Assembly: GCA_023430365.1 (NCBI GenBank)
Contig: JAEZAS010000066.1
Coordinates: forward strand, 1 to 31,208
Source of the DNA: Planctomycetota bacterium
Lineage (GTDB): Bacteria; Planctomycetota; Planctomycetia; Pirellulales; Pirellulaceae
Direction of reading: 5' to 3'
Length of the DNA stretch: 31,208 nt
Shown: positions 15,228 to 23,549 of the stretch, one piece after another
Layout of the letters: the number at the start of each line of letters is the position of its first letter
Numbering within the stretch: the first letter of the stretch is position 1
Notes under the pieces: model-generated
The model's input: only the letters and a program-made list of their open reading frames with translations
Databases searched by the model: none
Told to the model about the DNA's origin: nothing
Position numbers and translations under genes: made by a program

Positions 15228-17444
15228 ATGAAGCGCATGAAAAGCGGCGGTGGCTGGCGGGCCATTCGGTATACGCTCAAAAAGGGACGCGAAGTCGGTC
15301 TGTGGAACATGTGGCGGGCGATGCGTACTCGTAACGCCTGTAAGACCTGCGCCCTCGGAATGGGCGGACAAAAGGGGGGCATGGTCAACGAGGCCGGCCA
15401 CTTTCCCGAGGTCTGCAAGAAGTCCCTCCAGGCGATGGCTGCCGACATGCAGGGGGCCATCAAGGATTCGTTCTGGAGCACCTACTCGACTGCCCAGTTG
15501 CAGGCGTTTTCGCCGCTGGACCTCGAAACCTGCGGCCGACTGGTGCATCCCGTCGTTCTTGAGCCCGGCAGTGACTATTACAAGGTAATCACCTGGGACG
15601 ACGCCCAGGGGCGAATCGTCCGCAAGCTGCAAGCGGTGCAAGCCGACGAAACGTTTTGGTACTTCAGCGGCCGCAGTTCGAATGAGGCTGGTTTTCTGTT
15701 GCAGCTCTTCGCCCGGCTGTACGGCACCAACAACGTCAACAACTGCAGCTACTACTGCCACCAGGCGAGCGGCGTGGGCCTGCAAAGCGCCGTCGGCACC
15801 GGCACGGCGACGATTCAGCTTGAGGACGTCGAGCACGCGGACTGCGTATTTCTCATTGGTGGCAATCCGGCCAGCAATCATCCGCGACTCATGACGACAT
15901 TGAAGAACGTTCGTCGTCGGGGCGGCGAGGTGATCGTCATCAATCCGGTTGTTGAAACGGGACTGGTGAACTTTCGCGTTCCGAGCGATCCGTGGAGCCT
16001 GCTCTTCGGCACTAAGATCGCAACGCTCTACGTCCAGCCACACATCGGCGGCGACCTGGCGCTGCTGACCGGTGTGGCCAAGCGCATCGACGAGATGGGG
16101 GCCGCTGACGAGCGGTTTCTGTCGGAGTACTGCGAAGGATACGAAACGTGGATTCAAGCCCTGCGCGCGATTCCTTGGGCGGAAATTCACGCGAAGTCGG
16201 GCGTCGCCCAAGCGGACATCGACGCGATTGCCGAGCGCTATGCGGCGGCCAAGAACGTCGTTCTTAGCTGGACGATGGGCATCACGCACCATGCCAACGG
16301 CGTGGAGAACGTGCAGGCGATTTGCAACCTTGCCTTCATGCGGGGCATGGTCGGCCGGCCGAATGCCGGGCTGATGCCGATCCGCGGCCACTCCAATGTG
16401 CAAGGCATCGGCAGCATGGGGGTGACGCCGAAGCTGAAGGACGCAATTTTCCAGCGGCTGGAAAGCCAGTTTGGCGTTCGCCTGCCGACGACGGTTGGCC
16501 TCGACACGCTCGCTTGCATGGATGGGGCCCGCGAAGGGCGGCTGAAGTTCGGCTTTTGCCTCGGCGGCAATTTGTATGGCAGCAATCCCGATGCGAACTA
16601 CGCGGCCGAAGCGATTCGCGAACTCGATACGATCGTCTACCTGAACACGACGCTCAACACGGGGCACGCGCACGGACTCGCCAAGGAAACGATCATCCTG
16701 CCGGTGCTCGCACGCGACGAAGAGCCGCAGCCGACCACGCAGGAGTCGATGTTCAACTACGTCCGCTTGAGCGACGGCGGACCTCGCCGGCTCGAAGGTC
16801 CACGCAGCGAAGTCGAGGTAATCGCATCCATCGCTGCCGGCGTATTGGGCTCGTCGACGCCGATCGATTGGCGCTCGATGCAGGACACCGGCCGCATTCG
16901 CGAGGCGATCGCCCAAGTCGTCCCCGGCTTCGAACAGATCAAAGACATCGACCGATCGAAGAAGGAGTTTCAGATCGGTGGGCGGACCTTCCACACGCCC
17001 AAGTTTCCGACGCCAAGCGGCAAGGGGCGTCTGCACGTGCACGACTTGCCACCGCTCCGCGGCGAGGGCAACCAACTGCGGCTCATGACGGTTCGCAGCG
17101 AAGGACAGTTCAACACGGTCGTCTACGAGGTCGAGGATATCTATCGCGGGCAGGAACGCCGCGATGTGATTCTGCTCCATCCCGACGACGTGCAGCGACT
17201 CGGGTTGCAAGAGAACCAGCGCGTGACCGTCGCCAGCCAGACCGGGGAAATGAAAAACATCCTCGTCCGCCCGTTCCCGGAAATCCGCGCCGGCAACGCA
17301 CTGATGTACTACCCCGAGGCGAACGTACTCGTGCCGCGCGATATCGATCCTTCGTCGCGCACGCCAGCTTTCAAGAACATCGCGGTAACGATCCAGACCG
17401 AAACCGCCCCCAAGCCAACGCTGACCACCATAGCCGGAGGGTAA
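15228..17444 (+). CDS. FdhF/YdeP-type molybdopterin oxidoreductase
   Basis: The 738-residue protein matches the alpha-subunit-like family of formate dehydrogenase H relatives (FdhF/YdeP type). C38, C41 and C63 (CKTC ... EVC) line up with an N-terminal 4Fe-4S site, but only three of the usual four cysteines are visible. FSGRSSNEAG and GTNNVNNCSYYCHQASGVGL follow; C177-H178 occupy the place of Sec140-His141 in E. coli FdhF, so Mo or W is probably held by cysteine. The C-terminal third has the dinucleotide-binding fold (LMTVRSEGQFNTVVYE ... MYYPEANVLVPRD). No signal peptide is seen, so it is likely cytoplasmic. No partner subunit or fdhD lies nearby. The true substrate is unknown. It probably starts at the first base of a leaderless message. 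Its stop codon is inside a palindrome. Confidence 0.85.
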   Translation: MKRMKSGGGWRAIRYTLKKGREVGLWNMWRAMRTRNACKTCALGMGGQKGGMVNEAGHFPEVCKKSLQAMAADMQGAIKDSFWSTYSTAQLQAFSPLDLETCGRLVHPVVLEPGSDYYKVITWDDAQGRIVRKLQAVQADETFWYFSGRSSNEAGFLLQLFARLYGTNNVNNCSYYCHQASGVGLQSAVGTGTATIQLEDVEHADCVFLIGGNPASNHPRLMTTLKNVRRRGGEVIVINPVVETGLVNFRVPSDPWSLLFGTKIATLYVQPHIGGDLALLTGVAKRIDEMGAADERFLSEYCEGYETWIQALRAIPWAEIHAKSGVAQADIDAIAERYAAAKNVVLSWTMGITHHANGVENVQAICNLAFMRGMVGRPNAGLMPIRGHSNVQGIGSMGVTPKLKDAIFQRLESQFGVRLPTTVGLDTLACMDGAREGRLKFGFCLGGNLYGSNPDANYAAEAIRELDTIVYLNTTLNTGHAHGLAKETIILPVLARDEEPQPTTQESMFNYVRLSDGGPRRLEGPRSEVEVIASIAAGVLGSSTPIDWRSMQDTGRIREAIAQVVPGFEQIKDIDRSKKEFQIGGRTFHTPKFPTPSGKGRLHVHDLPPLRGEGNQLRLMTVRSEGQFNTVVYEVEDIYRGQERRDVILLHPDDVQRLGLQENQRVTVASQTGEMKNILVRPFPEIRAGNALMYYPEANVLVPRDIDPSSRTPAFKNIAVTIQTETAPKPTLTTIAGG

Positions 17445-17454
17445 CACCCTCCGG
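17434..17454 (+). terminator. 3'-end palindrome, copy A, contains the stop codon
   Basis: CCGGAGGGT, loop AAC, ACCCTCCGG: a perfect 9-bp stem. The TAA stop of the oxidoreductase gene (17442-17444) lies across the stem-loop junction, and the last three residues (Ala-Gly-Gly) come from the repeat. It is followed by AGAA, not a U-run. Confidence 0.65.
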
Positions 17455-17532
17455 AGAACAGCAAAATCGCTCCGCCAATAGGTCGGAACCCGCGCCTTCC
17501 CTCTCCTGGCAAAAAGCGCAGAGCGCTCTGAC

Positions 17533-17556
17533 GTAGCTGAATTCGCCAGAATTCAG
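17533..17556. repeat. Dispersed 24-bp palindromic repeat, copy 2
   Basis: Exact reverse complement of the element at 13775-13798 (GTAG, then CTGAATTC-GCCA-GAATTCAG). It lies between the oxidoreductase and the spermidine-synthase-like gene. The rest of 17455-17680 shows a possible -10-like TATATT at 17670-17675 but no convincing -35. Confidence 0.75.
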
Positions 17557-17680
17557 CCGCCCGCAACCGGCCATCGAAGTTGCCGAAAACTGTTGCTTCC
17601 AATCTCGCCGTTTCGCTTCTGCCGCTTATGCCGATTGTTCCGGCATCTCCTCTGCAGTGCGGCAGAACGTATATTGGCCC

Positions 17681-19987
17681 ATGCTAAGCAACAACCATCT
17701 GCTGAGACCTGTCATGAGCACGAAGCTGCGGGGAGAGAGCCTGGCGCTGTGGTCGGCTGCGACGATTTTTGTCAGCGCCTTCTTGCTGTTTCAGGTGCAG
17801 CCGGTCATCAGTAAGAAGATTCTGCCCTGGTTTGGCGGCAGCCCTGCCGTGTGGACCACGTGCGTGTTGTTCTTTCAAATGCTGTTGCTGGGCGGCTATT
17901 CCTACGCCCACTTGCTCATCCGTGGCGTTCGCCCGGCTCGGCAAGGCCTGCTGCACGCCTGTTTGCTCCTCGTCGCGGTCGCCATGCTGCCCATCGTGCC
18001 GAGCGACTGGTGGAAGCCGGCCGACGGCGCGTATCCGGCGATGCGAATCCTGCTGCTGCTGGCCGCCACCGTAGGTGTGCCGTACTTCTTGCTTTCATCC
18101 ACGGGACCGCTCATCCAGGCCTGGTTTCACATGGCCTACCCGGGCCGCTCGCCGTATCGACTGTATGCTCTGTCAAACGTCGGTTCGCTGCTTGCTCTGC
18201 TCAGCTATCCGTTCTGGTTCGAGATTGCCTTTCCGGTCGATACGCAGGGCCAGCTTTGGTCGCTGGGCTTCGTCCTGTTCGCTGTTCTCGCGGGCGGATG
18301 GGGCCTGGTGATGTGGAAACGGGGAGCGGAATTCGCCGAGGATGCTGCGACGCACGATCAGGAATCTGCCGCAGCCGATGCTACTGGCAGCGCTGCCACG
18401 TTCGGTGGCGTCCCGTCCGAGCCCAACTTCCATGAACCACCCGCGGCGGGGCGGAGACTCTCGTGGGTGCTGCTCGCGGCGCTTGCCTCGATGAGCTTGC
18501 TCGCGATTACCAATCACCTGTGCCAGGACATTGCGGTCGTTCCTTTCATGTGGGTCGCGCCGCTGAGCTTGTACCTGATCTCGTTCATCATCTGCTTCGA
18601 TAAGGAGCGGTGGTATTCGCGCCGGTTCTTTGGTATCGCGGGCATTGTCTCGATCATCGTCCTGGCGACGCTGCTGCGCATTGACGACGTCGATTCCTTT
18701 TTCCGCGATCGTTTGCATTCACCGTATGGCCTGAGCCAGCCCTTCAACTACCTGCTCGAGAAAGCGGGAAGCGATTTCCGCCTGCAGGACTTCGGCGAGC
18801 ATGTGATCATCAGCTCGGCCACGTTTCTGACCGTTCTGTTTCTGATCTGCATGCTCTGCCACGGCGAACTCGTCAAATCGAAGCCCCAGCCGAAGTGGCT
18901 GACCGGTTTTTACCTGATGATTTCTCTCGGCGGAGCACTCGGCGGGCTGTTCGTGGCGCTGATTTGCCCCTACGTGTTTCCGCTTTCGTACGAGTTGCCT
19001 CTGAGCATTCTCTGCGGCTTCCTCGTAGCGTGGATGGCGATCTTTAACGACGGCCGGGACGGATGGCTGCAGCAGCGGCCCATCACGCAGTGGTCGTTGG
19101 CCGCCGCATTGCTTGGGTCGATGATGCTGGTCGCGAGCGCCGTGATCGACAAGCCGGGCGACAACGTACTTGCCCTCGCCCGCAACTTCTACGGCACACT
19201 CGCCGTGAAGACGTATGGCGACGAGGGAACCGATAGCGCCGGCCGAGGCCTGTATCACGGCCGGATTTTGCACGGATTTCAATACTCCGATCCGCTCCGC
19301 GAGAACGAGCCGACGACCTACTACATCAGCACGAGCGGCGCCGGCATTGCGGTCGAACAGTTCCCCCGCGAGACCGGGCGCGGCCTGCGCGTGGCCGTGA
19401 TTGGTCTGGGCGCCGGAACCATGGCCGCCCACGGCCAGACCGGCGACGTCTATCGGTTTTACGACATCGACCCGAAGGTGATTCGTCTGTCAGACGAGTT
19501 CTTTACGTTCCGCAAGAACAGCCTGGCCGAGACGGAAGTCGTCCTGGGCGATGCTCGCATTCAGATGGAGCGCGAGGACGACCAGGACTACGACGTGATC
19601 GTTGTCGACGCCTTCAGTGGCGACGCAATTCCAGCCCACCTGCTGACGGCGGAGGCATTCAAGATCTATGAGCGGCACCTGCGCAAGGGCGCCGACGGCG
19701 AGCCGATCGGTGTTCTGGCGATCCACGTGAGCAACCGCTACTTGGATCTGGAACCTGTCGTCGCTTCGCTGGCGAATAAATTCAACTACACCGCCGTCGA
19801 GGTCCATGCCGACGAGGGGCCCGACTCGGGAGACACGGCGAGCGACTGGATTCTGCTCACGCGCAACAAGCGATTCCTCGCCAATCCCGTAGTCCAAACC
19901 CACGGCGAACCGCTGCGGCTGGACAAGGATCAGAAGGAACTGCTCTGGACCGATCAAAAGAGCAGTTTGTTCGAGATTCTGCGCTAA
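17681..19987 (+). CDS. Membrane-embedded spermidine-synthase-like protein
   Basis: The product is about 768 residues. The first two thirds hold roughly twelve hydrophobic helices in two blocks, split by a polar loop (about 230-265), beginning with the SAFLLFQVQPVISKKILPWFGG signature of fused MFS/spermidine synthase proteins. The last 230 residues are a Rossmann methyltransferase-like domain of the spermidine synthase type: VIGLGAGTMAAHG (SAM-type loop), FYDIDPKVI, LGDARIQM and VVDAFSGDAIPAHLL. True polyamine transfer is not shown for this group, and the role is open. ATG 17681 follows a TATATT by six bases and may be leaderless; ATG 17714 and GTG 17657 are alternatives. A divergent copy of the 3'-end palindrome follows the gene. 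Confidence 0.85.
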   Translation: MLSNNHLLRPVMSTKLRGESLALWSAATIFVSAFLLFQVQPVISKKILPWFGGSPAVWTTCVLFFQMLLLGGYSYAHLLIRGVRPARQGLLHACLLLVAVAMLPIVPSDWWKPADGAYPAMRILLLLAATVGVPYFLLSSTGPLIQAWFHMAYPGRSPYRLYALSNVGSLLALLSYPFWFEIAFPVDTQGQLWSLGFVLFAVLAGGWGLVMWKRGAEFAEDAATHDQESAAADATGSAATFGGVPSEPNFHEPPAAGRRLSWVLLAALASMSLLAITNHLCQDIAVVPFMWVAPLSLYLISFIICFDKERWYSRRFFGIAGIVSIIVLATLLRIDDVDSFFRDRLHSPYGLSQPFNYLLEKAGSDFRLQDFGEHVIISSATFLTVLFLICMLCHGELVKSKPQPKWLTGFYLMISLGGALGGLFVALICPYVFPLSYELPLSILCGFLVAWMAIFNDGRDGWLQQRPITQWSLAAALLGSMMLVASAVIDKPGDNVLALARNFYGTLAVKTYGDEGTDSAGRGLYHGRILHGFQYSDPLRENEPTTYYISTSGAGIAVEQFPRETGRGLRVAVIGLGAGTMAAHGQTGDVYRFYDIDPKVIRLSDEFFTFRKNSLAETEVVLGDARIQMEREDDQDYDVIVVDAFSGDAIPAHLLTAEAFKIYERHLRKGADGEPIGVLAIHVSNRYLDLEPVVASLANKFNYTAVEVHADEGPDSGDTASDWILLTRNKRFLANPVVQTHGEPLRLDKDQKELLWTDQKSSLFEILR

Positions 19988-20008
19988 GCGGCCCTGCCGA
20001 TCCAGCAG

Positions 20009-20030
20009 CCGGTAGGTAAACACCTGCCGG
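20009..20030 (+). terminator. 3'-end palindrome, copy E, divergent
   Basis: CCGGTAGGT, loop AAAC, ACCTGCCGG: 8 of 9 positions pair. It keeps the GCCGG ... CCGGAGAATTGC frame of the other copies with a different inner stem. It lies 22 bases after the spermidine-synthase-like gene. Confidence 0.6.
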
Positions 20031-20082
20031 AGAATTGCAGCGTGGTGTTGCATCTGGAGCGACGCCGGCACTCGATCTCCAC

Positions 20083-20111
20083 TCGACACCGCCGCGTCCT
20101 CGCGCTATCCT
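20083..20111 (+). promoter_or_regulatory. Candidate promoter for symporter gene
   Basis: TCGACA (20083-20088), a 17-base spacer and TATCCT (20106-20111). It leaves a leader of about 38 bases before TTG 20156. Confidence 0.4.
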
Positions 20112-20155
20112 CCGGAAGCCGGAAGCCGTTGGCTTTCGCCTAGGAGGATGCACGC

Positions 20156-21436
20156 TTGGAAAACACCGAACAAAGTCCGGCTTCGTCGTCTGTCGCATCG
20201 GGTTGGATCAATCTCTGGCAGGCGATCCCACTCTACCTTCGCATCTTGGGCGGCTGCGCGCTGGGAGTGATTGTCGGCCTGCTGCTGGGAGAGCAGGCGA
20301 AGGCTTTGCAAACGCCGAGTCGCATTGTCTTGCAGTTGCTCGCAGCGCTTGCCGCGCCCCTGATTCTGACGGCTGTGGTTCAGGCGCTTACCCGGGCGGA
20401 ATTGCCGCGAGGCACCGCGCCGCGGCTGTTGTTCTTGCTGCTTCTCAACACACTGGTGGCCATCTGCATTGGCATCCTGGTGGCGAATGTCGTCCGACCT
20501 GGCAGTTGGACACCTGCGGAGCCGCCCCCTGCCGAGGCTGAGCAGGCCGAGCGAAAAGACGTCTTCGCCTTGATGCTCGACAACATTCCCCGCAGCCTGC
20601 TCGGTCCGCTGGGGGACAACGGCAAGGTGATCGCCGTCATCATGCTGGCCGTGGCATTTGGCTTCGCCATCCGCCAGCTCAAAGATCATCCGATGACGGA
20701 AACGGCACTGGGACTGATTGAATTCACCTTTGCCGTGCTGCTGGTGCTGCTGCACTGGGTGATCGAAATCATTCCGTTCGCCGTGTTCGGCATTGTGGCG
20801 AGCATTGTCGGCACTCAAGGCTTCGACGCGTTTATCCGACTAGGCGGTTTCGTGGTCGCCGTGCTGATTGCGCTCCTGCTGCAGACGATCTACTACCTGG
20901 TGCGAATCCGCTTCGCATCCTGGGTCCGGCCGCTCGATGCGGTCCGCGGAGTGCGCGACGCGCTGGTGATGGCCTTTTCGACGGCCAGCTCCACTGCCAC
21001 GATGCCGCTGACCTATGATTGCCTGCGGAAGAATGTCGGCGTGCGCGAGCGTTCGGCCAGCCTCGGGGCGCTGGTCGGGGCCAATTTCAACAACGATGGC
21101 ACCGCGCTCTATGAAGCGATGGCGGCCCTGTTTATCAGCCAGACGCTGGGACGCGACCTGACGTTCGAGCAGCAATTGATGGTCGTGTTGACGAGCGTCG
21201 TGGCGTCGGTCGGCGCCGCGGGGATTCCCGAAGCGGGACTGGTCACGATGACGCTCGTTTTCACGGCGGTCGGCTTGCCGGTCGAGTACATCGCCATCTT
21301 GCTGACGGTCGACTGGTTCCTCGACCGCTGCCGCACCGCCATCAACGTGATGGGGGATGTGAACGTGAGCTGTGTCTTGGATGGCAAGACGCGGGAAGCG
21401 CCGGCCATTGAGATGCCATCAGCAGCCGGAGGGTAA
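20156..21436 (+). CDS. Dicarboxylate/amino acid:cation symporter (SLC1/DAACS)
   Basis: The 426-residue inner-membrane protein has the glutamate-transporter-homologue plan: helices from about residue 25, the first hairpin with ASSTATMPLTYDC, GANFNNDGTALYEA, the second hairpin AAGIPEAGLVTMTLV, and DWFLDRCRTAINVMGD. The last holds the Asp and Arg that bind the substrate amine and side-chain carboxylate in aspartate transporters, so an acidic amino acid or dicarboxylate is likely, driven by Na+ or H+. The usual NMDGT or NLDGT motif reads NNDGT here. TTG 20156 is the start: AGGAGG ends 8 bases upstream, and the nearby ATG 20148 is out of frame. The stop codon and last residues (Ala-Gly-Gly) lie in a palindrome. 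It is convergent with rho. Confidence 0.9.
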   Translation: MENTEQSPASSSVASGWINLWQAIPLYLRILGGCALGVIVGLLLGEQAKALQTPSRIVLQLLAALAAPLILTAVVQALTRAELPRGTAPRLLFLLLLNTLVAICIGILVANVVRPGSWTPAEPPPAEAEQAERKDVFALMLDNIPRSLLGPLGDNGKVIAVIMLAVAFGFAIRQLKDHPMTETALGLIEFTFAVLLVLLHWVIEIIPFAVFGIVASIVGTQGFDAFIRLGGFVVAVLIALLLQTIYYLVRIRFASWVRPLDAVRGVRDALVMAFSTASSTATMPLTYDCLRKNVGVRERSASLGALVGANFNNDGTALYEAMAALFISQTLGRDLTFEQQLMVVLTSVVASVGAAGIPEAGLVTMTLVFTAVGLPVEYIAILLTVDWFLDRCRTAINVMGDVNVSCVLDGKTREAPAIEMPSAAGG

Positions 21437-21447
21437 CCACCCTCCGG
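21426..21447 (+). terminator. 3'-end palindrome, copy B, contains the stop codon
   Basis: CCGGAGGGT, loop AACC, ACCCTCCGG: a perfect 9-bp stem. The symporter stop TAA (21434-21436) lies across the end of the left arm and the loop. Confidence 0.65.
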
Positions 21448-21534
21448 AGAAGTGCGCGAAGCCTACCCATTCGCTACGGCGCCGACCCCAGACGGGCGGC
21501 GCGAAAGATCGTAGTGCGATCCTGTCGTCCTTCC

Positions 21535-21556
21535 CCGGAGGGTGGTTACCCTCCGG
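21535..21556 (-). terminator. 3'-end palindrome, copy C, after rho
   Basis: The reverse complement of copy B, 23 bases beyond the rho stop codon. Read on the minus strand it has the same order (TAGCCGGAGGGTAACC...), so it is oriented to rho just as the other copies are to their genes. Confidence 0.65.
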
Positions 21557-21579
21557 CTATGGGCGACGGAGATGGACAG

Positions 21580-22986
21580 TTAGTCCATCCGGGCGCTGCT
21601 GATCAGCTTCACGAACTCGGCGTTGGTCTTGAACCGGCCGAGCTGTCTGGTGAGCTGTTCCATCGCGTCGACCGGATGCATGCTCGAGAGCGTGCGGCGA
21701 AGCATCGTCACGGCGTGCAGCGTGTCGGGGTCGAGCAGCAACTCTTCGCGACGGGTGCCCGATTGGGTCACGTCGATAGCCGGCCACACGCGGCGCTCGG
21801 CCAGCTTGCGGTCGAGCACCAGTTCCATGTTGCCGGTGCCCTTGAACTCCTGGAAGATCGCGTCGTCCATGCGGCTGTTCGTTTCGATCAGCGCGGTGCC
21901 GACAATCGTCAGCGAGCCCCCTTCTTCGAAGGCGCGGGCCGTGGCGAACAGCTTCTTCGGCACGTCCATGGCCTTGATGTTCAGACCGCCGCTCATCGTG
22001 CCACCCTTGTCGCCGACCCACTTGTTGAAGGCGCGAGCCAGGCGGGTGATCGAGTCGAGCAGCAGGAACACGTCCTGGCCCATCTCAGCGAGGCGCTTGC
22101 AACGCTCGATGATCAGTTGCGAAAGACGGACGTGGCTTTCGATGTCGTTGTCGAGGCTGCTCGCGCACACCTCGCCTTTGACATTGCGCCGCATGTCGGT
22201 GACTTCCTCGGGCCGTTCGTCGATGAGCAGGATGAACTGCTTTACCTCGGGGAAGTTCTGCGTCATGCCCGCGCTGATGTGCTGCAGCATGACGGTCTTG
22301 CCGCTGCGTGGCGGAGCGACGATCAATGCGCGCTGACCGCGACCAAGAGGGGTGAGCAGATCCATCACGCGAGTCGTCAGCGGCTGGGGGCCTGTTTCGA
22401 GGCGGAACCACTGGTTCGGATTGATCGGAGTCTTCTGGTCGAAGCTCTTGACGTTGACGTACTCTTCGGGCGGCATGCCGTCGACGTCGGTGATCTCACG
22501 CAGCCGCGGGCCCTGCTGTTTTCGCGCGGGCTGCACGGTGCCGCGAATCATCACGCCCTGGCGCAGGCCATACTTTTCAATCATCGTGCCAGGCACGAAC
22601 GGATCGCTGCGCTCGCGGGAGTAGTTGTTGTCGGGGCTGCGCAAGAAGCCGTAGCCATTGGGGTGCAGTTCGAGCAGTCCGTAGCCGGGCTCCAGTGGGA
22701 CGTCGTTCGCCCCGCCGCCCTGGCCTTGCTGATCGATTTGCGGATCGAGGTTGCGGTCGATGCCTTCGCCGAATTCGCGATTGCCACCGCCGGCACCGCC
22801 TTGATTCATCGGCCGACGTCGCCGCCGGGTCGGGCCACCGCCGCGACTTCCACCACCGCCTCCGCCGCCAGAGCCGTTGCCACCGTAGTAGCCACCGCCT
22901 CCGCCGCCACCACCATACTGATTGCCGTACTGACCACCGCGAGCACCGCCGCCCCCAGTGCGAGGACGGAACTTCTTTTTGGCCAT
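21580..22986 (-). CDS. rho: Transcription termination factor Rho
   Basis: The product is 468 residues, longer than E. coli Rho (419). Rho is a hexameric RNA helicase that ends transcription. Residues 1 to about 95 are a disordered Gly/Arg region with long glycine runs and RRRRR at 54-58. The usual N-terminal helix bundle is not visible. The RNA-binding cold-shock-like domain follows (GYGLLELHPNGYGFLRS, 101-117). The ATPase core has Walker A APPRSGKT (224-231), catalytic LIDERPEEVTDM (about 254-265), Walker B LLLDSITRLARAFN (308-321), the R-loop GDKGGTMSGGLN and the arginine-finger region RRVWPAIDVTQSGTRREELL. ATG 22986 begins MAKKKF; the open frame continues upstream without likely coding content. 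It is transcribed toward the symporter gene. Confidence 0.97.
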   Translation of the reverse strand: MAKKKFRPRTGGGGARGGQYGNQYGGGGGGGGYYGGNGSGGGGGGGSRGGGPTRRRRRPMNQGGAGGGNREFGEGIDRNLDPQIDQQGQGGGANDVPLEPGYGLLELHPNGYGFLRSPDNNYSRERSDPFVPGTMIEKYGLRQGVMIRGTVQPARKQQGPRLREITDVDGMPPEEYVNVKSFDQKTPINPNQWFRLETGPQPLTTRVMDLLTPLGRGQRALIVAPPRSGKTVMLQHISAGMTQNFPEVKQFILLIDERPEEVTDMRRNVKGEVCASSLDNDIESHVRLSQLIIERCKRLAEMGQDVFLLLDSITRLARAFNKWVGDKGGTMSGGLNIKAMDVPKKLFATARAFEEGGSLTIVGTALIETNSRMDDAIFQEFKGTGNMELVLDRKLAERRVWPAIDVTQSGTRREELLLDPDTLHAVTMLRRTLSSMHPVDAMEQLTRQLGRFKTNAEFVKLISSARMD

Positions 22987-23164
22987 GCTTTTACCCAACG
23001 AGGAACCGGCGAAGCGCGTTTGTGTTGTCGTAGAAGGCTTCGCGCGCAAAAACGGCACGGATAGGGATAACGGAACGACCACAAGGGCGAGGACCAGACG
23101 GCAGCGGCCGTAGCCCCGACCAACGCTAGAGCGTTCCGTAAACGCAGATGCGGTCCCATTGTTC

Positions 23165-23183
23165 GGACGCCTGGGAGGCGTCC
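23165..23183. repeat. Hairpin in the rho leader
   Basis: GGACGCCT, loop GGG, AGGCGTCC is a perfect 8-bp stem. It is followed by CGCTGAGG, which is also found after the palindrome at 27523-27546. Another hairpin, GCTCAC-CGAA-GTGAGC, lies at 23464-23479. Both fall in the 22987-23521 stretch, which has no gene. Confidence 0.5.
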
Positions 23184-23521
23184 CGCTGAGGGACCCGGTC
23201 AGCTTTCGGTCAAACAGACGCAGGCGCACCTGAGTACGCCGCGGCCGATGCAAGCTAATTCCCGGCTATTCGCCTGAGCTAACTTCTCCGCCTCCTGCTA
23301 GTACTGCAACTTCCGGCCCAGTGAAGCGAACGAAATTTCCGTGTCCGCAAGCCACCCGACCGAACTGTGACGCTGCGTTGTCCGCTCGCGCCGTGGGGTG
23401 AGAGAAGCGTCCGTCCGCAGCTCAAAAAGCCGGCCTACTGGCCGAAGCCCCTTTGCCGAGGGCGCTCACCGAAGTGAGCCGAGGAACGCTTACAAGTTAG
23501 ACAGAAGTGTTACTACAGCGA

Positions 23522-23549
23522 ATCTTAGTGATTCCATCGGTCATGTCAA
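23522..23549 (-). promoter_or_regulatory. Candidate rho promoter with long leader
   Basis: On the minus strand, TTGACA (23549-23544), a 16-base spacer and TAAGAT (23527-23522). The transcript would start near 23515 and reach the rho start codon after about 530 bases. No closer good promoter was seen. In 23550-23831 I see no gene. Confidence 0.55.

Noticed and set aside
14898..17447. 849-codon open frame on the minus strand opposite the molybdopterin oxidoreductase
   Set aside because: It is a mirror of the real gene's codon pattern in GC-rich DNA. The translation is rich in Arg, His and Val with no known motif, and the plus-strand frame has clear family motifs throughout.
22806..23159. Short minus-strand Ala/Val-rich frame over the Rho glycine region
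   Set aside because: Glycine codon runs read in another frame give Ala/Val runs; this is a by-product of the real rho frame.
22987..23253. 5' extension of the rho frame by 89 codons
   Set aside because: The extension has no Rho-like sequence and would cover a hairpin; MAKKKF at 22986 is a natural start.
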